Assembly (NCBI RefSeq): GCF_032854445.1
Contig: NC_088304.1
Coordinates: 25,805,704-25,869,703 of the forward strand
Reading direction: 5' to 3'
Source of the DNA: Liolophura sinensis
Lineage: Eukaryota > Mollusca > Polyplacophora > Chitonida > Chitonidae
DNA: 64,000 nucleotides
Of this stretch, positions 57,301 to 64,000 are shown piece by piece. Each line of letters begins with the position of its first letter. Position 1 is the first letter of the stretch. The position numbers and the translations under genes were made by a program. The notes below the pieces were generated by a model that was given only the letters and a program-made list of their open reading frames with translations, was not told the origin of the DNA and made no database searches.

Positions 57301-60300
57301 TTAATGCCAGATGGGATGGAGCAGGAATTGGGAATACATAGGGCATGTGGCAAATATTTTAATAACCACAAAGAATTCTATAAATGAAAAAAATCAAACT
57401 GAGGAATTTATAAATGGAAAATGTAATTTCTATGAAAAAATATAAATAGAGAGCAAGTATGAGTGGCGTCAGTGGGCAAAACAGTAACACATAACTGAGA
57501 AAATCCGGCTTCGTGGCAGTTTACCTCAAGTAGGGATTATTATACAGTCTTCCACGAAGTTGATGTGTGTGTTTTCGGGGGTGGGGTGGGGGTGGGATGG
57601 TGGGAGTTATACTGGAATCACCTTGCCTGCCTGTCTGTAGACACGATTTGTCCATGTATCTTCTCCTACACTACTGCGCTGATTTCTCCTACATTCACAA
57701 TACGTCTTGTGCCTATCTAGGTATTTAGTGCAATAACGGATTTTAATGTACACTGTGTTGTCGTTTGACTGCTACATTTCTCCTTTCAAACTCGATGTAT
57801 CAGTAATGCAATCAATGCACACCACGAACAGCCCATGAAATAATCTCTATGAAGCTAAACTAAGCAACACGACGTGATGTCATTTCTTTTCTTAATGTTT
57901 TTTCTTTTAGTTCTCAAAATGTTGGGGGGATGGAAGAGGTTATTTCGGTCGTCCGTATTTTAGTTTTAAGTGTTCAGAAAAATACAAAAGCAGCACCCCT
58001 AGCACCTTGACTAACAGAGGTAGATGAAATAAGTACGCCTAAGTGGGATGTTAATTGCAATTGATCACATGTTACTTGTCTAAAGTTTTTCAAAATGCTA
58101 TGTTGTCATTACATCTGAAAAACAATCACATGAAAATAATTTAAAGGGGATACTCTCCACCAGCAGATTACTAGTTTATACAGGATTTATTTATTTGATT
58201 GGTGTTTTACGCCGTATTCAAGAGTATTTCACTTATACGACGGCGGCCAGTATTATGCAGGGAGGAAACCGGGCAGAACCCGGGGAAACCCGCGACCATC
58301 CGCAAGTTGCTGGGAGACCTTCCCACTTATGGCCGGAGCGAAAGTCAACATGAGCTGGACATGAACTCACAGCCACCGCATTGGTGAGAGGCTCCTGGGT
58401 ATTTACACTGCGCTAACCACGGAGGCCCCTGGTTTATACAGGAACATAATACAGTGAGTAAGTGCTTGATTTTAACGGCGTACTTAACAATTTCTCAGTC
58501 ATGTGATGACGAAGGAATCCTCAGAGTGCATGCCTCCTTGTGGCGTGACAGATTTCCACCCCTCTTTTGTTTATTGCTGCTTCACTGAGACGACTTAGCT
58601 AAGGCAAGTAAGCTGCCCCGCCCGAGCCATTTTACTGATACTGGTCGTTCCACTATCTCCTTCATGCTAAACGCCAAGCGTAACCTCCTCTTTTAAGGTC
58701 TTAGGTGTGACTTGACCCAGGATTGACCCTGGATCTACCGCTCCCGACCGTGCAATCGAGGCCGGTGGAACATAATACAAAACGACTACGTTGGATATAT
58801 GAACGTATATAAAGATCGCCACGTTATGAAGAGTTGCAATCAAAGCGCATCTGGCATATTTTGTTACCGATAACTGATGTACACGATTTCAATACTGATT
58901 TCACTCACTCGCCTTATAACATACCTTGCATCTTTCCTACATCACTGAAAACTGTTGAGCCTTTCTCTTTGTATGATTCCTTCCTATTTTCGTACTTTAT
59001 ATACTTTTTTAGTTCTATGTTAACATATGTTAAACGTCGTTTCGTGAATTGGCCTTGCGATTATTGACCTGGAACGTCCTTATTGGTTGACGGCTGGTAT
59101 ACAATAATCTGTTTCGACGCAAACATAAATACAACATAAAGACCAGACCAGCGATGGCAGTCTGAAGGTTAGCAAATGTTTACATGTACACGATAAAACC
59201 GGGGTCTTGTCGATTTACCCCAATTACGGCTTTATTCTAACTGTTCAGGCAAATACTTTTAAACCCTCAGCAGCCGTGCGTGGAAACGTCTTGCAGCAAT
59301 CTGCGCATGGTCGTGGGTTTCTCCTGGGCTCTGCGGGGTTTTCTCACATCATAATGCTGGCAGCTTTTCATGAATTTTTTCATTTTCATGAATACGACGT
59401 AAAACACCAATAAAATAAATAAATGAAAAAAACCCCTGTAATGAATTGCAGCTAGCATCACTGCATTTGTTTTATCTAATTCACTTCTAACCAAACCCTA
59501 ACTGAGGTGAACTGAAAAGAGGCAGGAATGTGTGACAATATTATGTGACGGTCATCATGCTCGGTTTTTACTCATACTACAGTATTTTGTACTAAACTGA
59601 CGGCCCAAAGAAACTTTACAACTCCGTGAGTTAAATTTAACCAGCCTTTTCGGCAAATTAATATCAAATTATTGTAGGAAAATACTGTACGAGGCATATT
59701 CCCACGTGCGACAACCGTCATATACGCTCACACGAATTTGTTTTTAGACAACCAAGAAAGTTGAAAAATCACATGACCGATGGATGGCTGCAACTGCACA
59801 TGTAATAAGTGTATAAACACGTTACACACTATGTGCTGGACTTGCACACCGACGAAAAACCACCAAAGTAATGCCTCGATTGACTCCAAAATAACGCGAG
59901 AGGGCCCTGGGTATGGTATCCATGGGAGCTACCCATGCCCACACTGCAAAGAGCTTCGTCATATATTTAGTCTCTGTATTGACCTTTTGATGTATAAATC
60001 AGAAAGAAACTTCTGTCACTAGCTCATCCCAGGGCTCTTATTTCATGTCTTATCCAATCTGAAACTATTTTTTGTACTCAAACGAGAGAAGCGGACTTCA
60101 AATACAAGTCCGGAATCAAGGATTTGATTGGGAAAAGCAGATGGGTGTACCTTTTAACACGTCACTATATAGAGCGACGTCTCGATCTGACTTTGGTTAG
60201 ATTCTAAGAAATCTCGGGGTCTTTGTGTGCCGTTGAATTCGTTAACGTTATTTTTACTTTGAATCCTTAAAGTGTTTTTCCCATTCCTGAGGCCGGTTCT

Positions 60301-62508
60301 TCGCCAGTTCAAGGCTGGGGTCCTGGAGTTTGACCCAGACGGCCTCTTATCCAGATCTCTGAGTGCCATCATCGATCAACGTAAACAAGAGCCACAGGTT
60401 AGCACGCACTTGCTCGCATCCTGCTGTTTATGAATCTGTCCTAGTTTCGTACTTTATGTACTTTCTCCCCTATCCAGTGTTACGTTATTTGACTATTGTG
60501 CAGCTACAATGCAGGCATATCTGGTGACATCATTCTATTATTTGGTGTCTCTCACCATTTAGCTCGCTGTGAGTTCAAGTCCAGCTCATGCTGGCGTCCC
60601 CTCCCGCCGTGCGTGGAAAGGTCTGTCAGCAACTTGCGGATGGTCGTGGGTTTCCTCCGGGCTGTGTCCGGTTTCCACCCAAAATAATGCTGGCCGCCGT
60701 TGTATAAGTGAAATATTCTTGAGTCCGGCGTAAAACACCAATCAAATAAATAAATAAATATTATTTGGTATATTACGCGCTTTTCTATTCATTATGCTGC
60801 TATATCAAGCGCATATCAGGTTGCGTCAGCCTGTTGTGAATCCATTACACACGTATTTCTACTATTTTCAGACACATTTATGATCATCGCAGCTGAACGG
60901 AAGTTTAGCCAACCTATGGGGATCGGAAACACGTTATCCAAACGACAAAGAATTATTATGCATAAGCGCTGGTTTCACCGCCCTGGCATCCAGTAATCGC
61001 TACCGAATACCAGTTCCAAAAATAGATAGCGTGGAAATATTTGTGTTCATAAACTGATATTTTATTATTCCAGAATACCAAAGTGGATCTCCTGCAGCTA
61101 ATGATAAATGCTAAAGCCGATGATGTCGAAAAGCAAAAAGTGGAAGATGGTCCAGAAGTGGACAAGGACTTTATAGCAAAGATGACCAAAAAGCGGCAGA
61201 GCCGAGGCCTGAGGGACATAGAGATAGTGGCACAGTCTTCCACCTTTCTCTTGGCCGGATTTGAGACTACCAACACTTTGCTCACGTACTTGTCATACCT
61301 GTTGGCTTATTACCCGGATGTTCAGGAGAGACTGGCGGAGGAAATCAACGAACAACTGACTGGTGTAAGATAACTACTACAGTTCTTAAACAAAGCAGTA
61401 GGTAAAGTTTTAAAAAATACTGCTGTTCTATAATACATGTCCGCTGCCATTTATCTCCAAAAGTAGTGATTAACGTTTTACCCCAAAAACATTTTACTTT
61501 CTCGACGGCGATCAGTTTTAAAGATTGAGGAAAACTAACAGATGTTGTATAAAAGCATCGTCTTTCGCGGAAAAGTTTCTGGAAGATGCAATGATTTAAA
61601 GCACACTCACTTGTTGAAATGTTGAGCGCTGATATACTTGTATTTAAAACAGTTTGAAAATTAGAAAACCGGTTTACTTTATAAATGTGTTCCATTTTAT
61701 GTTTGACTATTACCGTTTTGCACATGTTGCGTTTGCCAGGAACAGCCAACCTATGACAACGTCCAAAAGCTGCAGTACCTGGACATGTGTGTTAACGAGT
61801 GCCTTCGCCTGTACACGCCACTTATGAGGTCATTATGTTTTCATTCATGCTTTATAGTTTTTCCCATGCCAGTAGATGAATACTGTTGTCATCCAGGTCA
61901 AAGCAAATAAACATATATCGAGAAGTTTGTGTATTCCAATTAGTGGAAATGATGCTTCACGGCTATATGTGCGATTTGTGCAAAAACCAATTTGTGTACC
62001 TGCTATGTGTATGTGCGACATTCTATATAGTTAAAGTAGAATTTATATATCTCTTCCTTTGTTTATCCTATGTACATGTAGTACACATACCGGTTGCAGT
62101 AAACTCTTGTTTAAATGCGTCTCATGTAGTCATTGTGAGTTCAAGTCCAGCTCATGCTGGCTTCCTCTCCAGCCGTACGTGGGGATGTCTTCTGCGGATG
62201 GTCGTGGGTTCCCTTCGGGCTCTGTCCGGTTTAATGCCACCATAATGCTGGTCGTCTTGTAAGTGAAATATTTTTGAATATATAAATAAATAAATATATA
62301 TATCTCTCACGATACAGGCACAACCTGCTCATTTAGAACAAAATGTGCTATACACTGCATCTATTTATAGAATGACACGCAAGACGAAAACGGAGAGACT
62401 TCTGAAAGGTTTCCTGTTCCCAAGAGACAGTGCCATTACGCTTCTTTTATATGCTGTCCATCACAACCCTGAGTTCTGGCCCGACCCGGACACCTTCGAC
62501 CCGGAAAG
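48302..62508 (+). CDS. Cytochrome P450 (CYP3-clan-like), exons 1-11, 3' end missing
   Basis: Eleven exons join in frame to 1322 bp (440 codons), all with GT-AG introns. They encode a membrane anchor (MWLLELSPLPAWLTIPMF), the Pro hinge IPGPKPHFLFG, the C-helix HWKYIRSLLSPTFSSGKL with WxxxR, the I-helix AGFETT (residues 329-334), the K-helix ExxR as ECLR (385-388) and the start of the PERF motif (DPDTFDPER). Order and motifs fit a microsomal CYP3-like monooxygenase, about 500 residues, that oxidises lipophilic compounds on the endoplasmic reticulum; its substrate is unknown. The heme-binding FxxGxRxCxG exon is not in the window. No stops or frameshifts are seen. Confidence 0.92.
48722..48818 (+). 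CDS. P450 exon 2: hinge
   Basis: The acceptor is TTTTTCTCTCTCCAG and the donor GTAAGT, phase 0. It encodes YLIWPHYFAKQTVIPGPKP, HFLFGTMREDRVK. Confidence 0.9.
49051..49103 (+). CDS. P450 exon 3
   Basis: The acceptor is TTTTCTTTCCAG and the donor GTAAGT, phase 2. It encodes GVVRSDLENQAKYGTVF, the A-helix and beta-1 start. Confidence 0.88.
49790..50060 (+). repeat. Family A repeat copy in intron 3
   Basis: It contains TTACCTAATTCTGCTCAAGC-CATGGCGCTAG, a 14-bp G run, TGCATTTACATGAACAGTTA, CAAGAGGCCGTATTTCACCG and CACTGTCGTCGCTGCCCCGG. Confidence 0.82.
50173..50269 (+). CDS. P450 exon 4
   Basis: The acceptor is TTGTCAACACAG and the donor GTGAGT, phase 0. It encodes TWQGRTPMINVADPDIMKEI, MLTDFYNFANKP (B-helix region). 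Confidence 0.9.
50500..50830 (-). mobile_element. Diverged SINE family 2 copy
   Basis: It resembles the 52.1 and 58.5 kb copies in order: CAATTTTTGAGTCATGAAGA, CCACTAAAGTATAATG, CTTAACACCAAACGAGGCAG and CGATGCGGACGCTTTAACCA at the tRNA-like end. It is strongly diverged. Confidence 0.5.
51360..51476 (+). CDS. P450 exon 5: C-helix
   Basis: The acceptor is TTTCTACTCATAG and the donor GTAAGC, phase 0. It encodes NNVELDKMKRNALPMLEDD then HWKYIRSLLSPTFSSGKLRQ; Trp and Arg of WxxxR contact the heme propionates. Confidence 0.93.
51910..51998 (+). CDS. P450 exon 6
   Basis: The acceptor is GTATTTGGCAG and the donor GTATGT, phase 2. It encodes MAPILHECIGRLMVKFEQAE, KTGHAIDVSQ. Confidence 0.9.
52084..52405 (-). 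mobile_element. SINE family 2 copy
   Basis: About 320 bp shared with 58452-58767: GTGCTTGGGGTTTAACGTCG, TGCTTGACTGAGACGACTTA, GGCAAGTAAGCCGCCCTGCC, CTGAACGCCAAGCGAGGAAG and GACTCGACCCAGGATTGATC. The last block corresponds to the tRNA-like end on the - strand. Confidence 0.8.
52750..52910 (+). mobile_element. SINE family 1, 5'-truncated
   Basis: Starts at GAGTTCAAGTCCAGATGCTG (B-box region) and ends in a degraded tail (TATTCTTGAGTAAAATAAGT). Confidence 0.82.
53365..53640 (+). repeat. Family B repeat copy
   Basis: TAGATCGCCACGTTTGATAT, GCTGATTTCACTCAATCGCC and CTTTGCGTCTTTCCAACATC match the family B order. Confidence 0.75.
53640..55170. other. Intron 6 sequence with GC-richer island and inverted blocks
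   Basis: No gene supported. Between about 54360 and 55125 the sequence is richer in CG dinucleotides and holds repeated CGTACGGATCGTACGG-type and CCCATCATACG-type blocks. GATCCTAACGA (about 54363) is inverted as TCGTTAGGATC (about 55119). It may be an uncharacterised mobile element. Confidence 0.4.
55863..55984. repeat. 122-bp imperfect hairpin
   Basis: Two arms of about 50 bp (ATTGCACAG-GAAGGTTG and its complement CAACCTTC-CTGTGCAAT at the ends) surround a centre GATGACCCATGTGACGCC. A foldback element is likely. Confidence 0.85.
56586..56737 (+). CDS. P450 exon 7
   Basis: The acceptor is TGTTATAG and the donor GTAACT, phase 1. It encodes IYPNLTMEVILATAFGVAVD, THANPDDPFVKHALGVIQET and NNIKPGVALA. 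The 3' half and the intron start are duplicated, inverted, at 12785-12905. Confidence 0.92.
56975..57235 (-). repeat. Family A repeat copy, inverted, in intron 7
   Basis: GAGCAGCGACGACAGTGATG, TTAACCGGTGAAATATGGCC, TCTTGTCAATTTACCTCAGT and GATGTTAATTGCAATTTATT match the inverted consensus. Confidence 0.82.
57980..58173 (-). repeat. Family A repeat fragment, inverted
   Basis: GATGTTAATTGCAATTGATC, AATGCTATGTTGTCATTACA-TCTG and CTCCACCAGCAGATTAC match. The copy is cut by a SINE. Confidence 0.65.
58186..58431 (-). mobile_element. SINE family 1, full-length, inverted
   Basis: The 12-bp target duplication GTTTATACAGGA lies at 58174-58185 and 58432-58443. The copy runs from the tail to the tRNA-like head (GCGCTAACCACGGAGGCCCC at the end). 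Confidence 0.93.
58452..58767 (-). mobile_element. SINE family 2 copy
   Basis: It aligns with 52084-52405 along most of its length. On the - strand the end shows GAGCGGTAGATCCAGGGTCA, a B-box-like segment. Confidence 0.8.
58795..59130 (+). repeat. Family B repeat copy
   Basis: AAAGATCGCCACGTTATGAA, GTTGCAATCAAAGCGCATCT, ATACTGATTTCACTCACTCG and ATTATTGACCTGGAACGTCC-TTATTGGTTGACGGCTGGTA match the full order. Confidence 0.82.
59155..59520. repeat. Family A repeat interrupted by a SINE
   Basis: CAGCGATGGCAGTCTGAAGG, TTATTCTAACTGTTCAGGCA and, after the SINE, TGAATTGCAGCTAGCATCAC-TGCATTTG are family A blocks. TAACTGAGGTGAACTGAAAA-GAGGC in the opposite orientation follows. Confidence 0.6.
59273..59430 (+). 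mobile_element. SINE family 1, 5'-truncated
   Basis: GCCGTGCGTGGAAACGTCTT to the tail CGACGTAAAACACCAATAAA-ATAAATAAA, with a small internal duplication of TTTCATGAA-like sequence. Confidence 0.82.
60273..60397 (+). CDS. P450 exon 8
   Basis: The acceptor is CTTTGAATCCTTAAAG, entered in phase 1; the donor is GTTAGC, phase 0. It encodes FFPFLRPVLRQFKAGVLEFD, PDGLLSRSLSAIIDQRKQEP (F-G region). Confidence 0.88.
60398..60480 (+). repeat. Family B repeat fragment
   Basis: AGCACGCACTTGCTCGCATC-CTGC and TTTCGTACTTTATGTACTTT resemble the middle of family B. Confidence 0.45.
60547..60758 (+). mobile_element. SINE family 1, 5'-truncated
   Basis: An 11-bp target duplication TATTATTTGGT lies at 60536-60546 and 60759-60769. 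The copy starts at GTCTCTCACCA and ends (AAAT)n. Confidence 0.92.
61074..61364 (+). CDS. P450 exon 9: I-helix
   Basis: The acceptor is ATTATTCCAG and the donor GTAAGA, phase 0. It encodes NTKVDLLQLMINAKADDVEK, a charged linker, then QSSTFLLAGFETTNTLLTYL with the oxygen-activation Thr, and YYPDVQERLAEEINEQLTG. Confidence 0.95.
61740..61828 (+). CDS. P450 exon 10: K-helix
   Basis: The acceptor is GCGTTTGCCAG and the donor GTCATT (weak), phase 2. It encodes EQPTYDNVQKLQYLDMCVNE then CLRLYTPLM, carrying ExxR. Confidence 0.92.
62128..62300 (+). mobile_element. SINE family 1, 5'-truncated
   Basis: TCATTGTGAGTTCAAGTCCA to a degraded tail ATATAAATAAATAAATA, with several short deletions in the body. 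Confidence 0.85.
62371..62508 (+). CDS. P450 exon 11: K'-helix and PER motif
   Basis: The acceptor is CATCTATTTATAG and the donor GTAAAT, phase 2. It encodes MTRKTKTERLLKGFLFPRDS, AITLLLYAVHHNPEFWPDP and DTFDPER. It is followed by intron to the end of the window as far as can be seen. Confidence 0.92.
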
Positions 62509-62741
62509 GTAAATGCCACACAAATAGGGGGAAACACATGTTCATACTCTTGGATGGGGGCTACGGGGGAAGTGATGATTACCAAAAGTCATGTAAGATC
62601 ACACCATGTGAGCTCAATCCGATGAAGTACTGGTGGAAGGGACGTAATGTCTAACAAACCTCGTGTAAAGTCAACTAATTTGTCCTGCGAAGGATGATCA
62701 CATCTTGAGTAATTCTAGACCAGTGTCGTCTAATAACTTTT

Positions 62742-63043
62742 TTTACCTCCTTCTGCTTTAGCCATGGTGCTAGGCGATGTGTAAATTGCTACTGTTTTTG
62801 CATGTACATGAACAGCGAGAGTAAAACCCTGACTGAAGTAAATTGACAAGAGGGTGAATTTGCCAGCTATCAGAGAAACCAGTGCAGCGATAACAGTGTG
62901 ATAGCTGGCAAATGGTCACACGTAACCAGTAAAATACGCCCTCAATTTACCTGTCAGGATTTTATTCTAACTGTTCATATAAATGCGTATATAGTAGCAA
63001 ATTACACGCCACCTAGCACCACGGCTTAAGCAGGATTAGGTGA
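62742..63043. repeat. Family A foldback (long inverted repeat)
   Basis: The left arm (62742-62872) and right arm (62899-63043) are reverse complements apart from a deletion of about 20 bp in the left arm and scattered changes; the spacer is 26 bp. Both arms carry the family A blocks GCCATGGTGCTAGG, GTAAATTGCTACT, TAAAACCCTGACTGA and GCCAGCTATCA. Confidence 0.85.
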
Positions 63044-63229
63044 AAGAAAAAATGCAGTGGGTTGGGTTTATTCAAGGAAAATATAAAGCCTTTGAAAAAT
63101 GGGCATCCCTCATAGCTCTATACAACTGCAGGGTGAGGCGCTGCCTTAAGTTCTGTGCTCCTGTTTGGTGACTGTGGCTGAAAACATTTACTGAAAGGAA
63201 AAGTTCATAAAGTATCTTTGTTTCAATCT

Positions 63230-63570
63230 ATGCGTCGCAACAGATGTTCATATATCAGCTTTCAACCAACATGGACGTTCAAGTCTTGGTCAAATAATTG
63301 TAGACGCCAGTTGCCGAAACGACGGTGACCACAAACAACCAAAGAACATAAAGAAAGAAATAAATAAATGAAAGAAAGTATATAAAGTACGAAATTAAGA
63401 CGGAATCATGCAAATAGAAGCAATCAACAATTTTCAATGATTTTGGAAAGACGCAAGGATTGTTCAAAGCGAATGAGTGAAATCAGTATTCAAATGGTGT
63501 ACAATGCTATTATGTACATATAAGTGGTCGATAATCAAAATATGTGTCTTAGTTTGGCATTGATTGCAAC
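63230..63570 (-). repeat. Family B repeat copy, inverted
   Basis: AACATGGACGTTCAAGTCTT-GGTCAAATAAT, AACAATTTTCAATGATTTTG-GAAAGACGCAAG and GCATTGATTGCAACTG match the inverted consensus. Confidence 0.72.
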
Positions 63571-64000
63571 TGTTTATGTATCCAATGTGACGCTCTCTCA
63601 AATGACATTTTCATTATTCCTCCTCTAATTACGTTGAAATTTCGGCTGATTTTAAAATCTTGAGAACAGAAGATATCTTTTATGAACAAATGAACGATGA
63701 AATAATAACCGTATACATTTCGCTGAAACATCAGTTATACTTTCAATAGGTGTGTTTCCAGTTCGAACTCTTATTGCTGAAGAAATAACTCTTATTATAC
63801 CACGTGACCTGTCATAACTGTTACGCATCTATTTCTGATTATAGTTGTACTACATTATGGACGTCTGTAAAAAAGGTTTGACACCATACGGTTAATTAGA
63901 TTAGAAGAACGATGGAGAAAATTAAGGAGCAGGGCGTTTCTGCATTTAAGATGTTTCTGGAGGTGTGTTATTTGTGCCTCTGTAACGCGGCGAGACGGAT
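63570..64000. other. P450 intron to window end; nothing recognised
   Basis: No heme-loop exon or other feature is visible in this stretch. Confidence 0.4.

Noticed and set aside
59780-60022. Cys-rich 80-codon ORF
   Set aside because: It has no convincing splice sites or recognisable domain, and it sits in P450 intron 7 between repeats.
62509-64000. Heme-binding exon of the P450
   Set aside because: I looked for an FxxGxRxCxG-coding exon in all + frames and saw none; it must lie beyond the window.

Overview
The window is intron-rich animal DNA with split genes, GT-AG introns, many SINE-like repeats and long TA microsatellites. It contains no bacterial-style operons. One abundant SINE has a tRNA-like head and a tail ending in a short ATAAATAAATAA tract. 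A CYP3-like cytochrome P450, secreted C-type lectins and a Polinton-type element are also present. Together these fit a marine lophotrochozoan, most likely a mollusc. The species call is inference; the exon structures are read directly from the sequence.

Layout: (1) 0.3-4.6 kb holds a decayed Ty3/Gypsy LTR retrotransposon with two 149-bp LTRs and a SINE nested inside its pol gene. (2) 8.3-14.8 kb holds a C-type lectin-like gene: signal-peptide exon, two C-type lectin exons, and a Pro/Thr-rich exon built from seven 33-bp repeats. All its introns are phase 1. (3) 17.85-26.1 kb holds a GC-rich relic of a Polinton/Maverick (adintovirus-like) element. On the + strand it carries zinc-finger remnants and a protein-primed DNA polymerase B. 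On the - strand it carries an adenain-like protease, capsid proteins, a packaging ATPase and an integrase with a chromodomain. Every gene is frameshifted or internally deleted. (4) 27.4-29.8 kb holds a second, pseudogenised copy of the lectin gene, evidently a tandem duplicate. A non-LTR retrotransposon (31.7-35.9 kb) lies in the former intron. Two further phase-1 exons follow at 36.2 and 37.3 kb; the last encodes a Cys-rich, PAN-like C-terminus ending in a stop. (5) 38-47 kb is mostly repeats, with a few unassigned exon-like ORFs. (6) 48.3-62.5 kb holds eleven exons of a cytochrome P450 gene, from the membrane anchor through the PER motif. The heme-cysteine exon must lie beyond the window.

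Two other dispersed repeat families are interspersed throughout. I call them A (tandem or foldback) and B (about 330 bp). A second tRNA-derived SINE family and several near-perfect hairpins are also present. The lectin duplicates and the P450 are the only host genes I can support well. A piece of a P450 exon plus its intron also sits inverted inside the lectin gene's intron 3.
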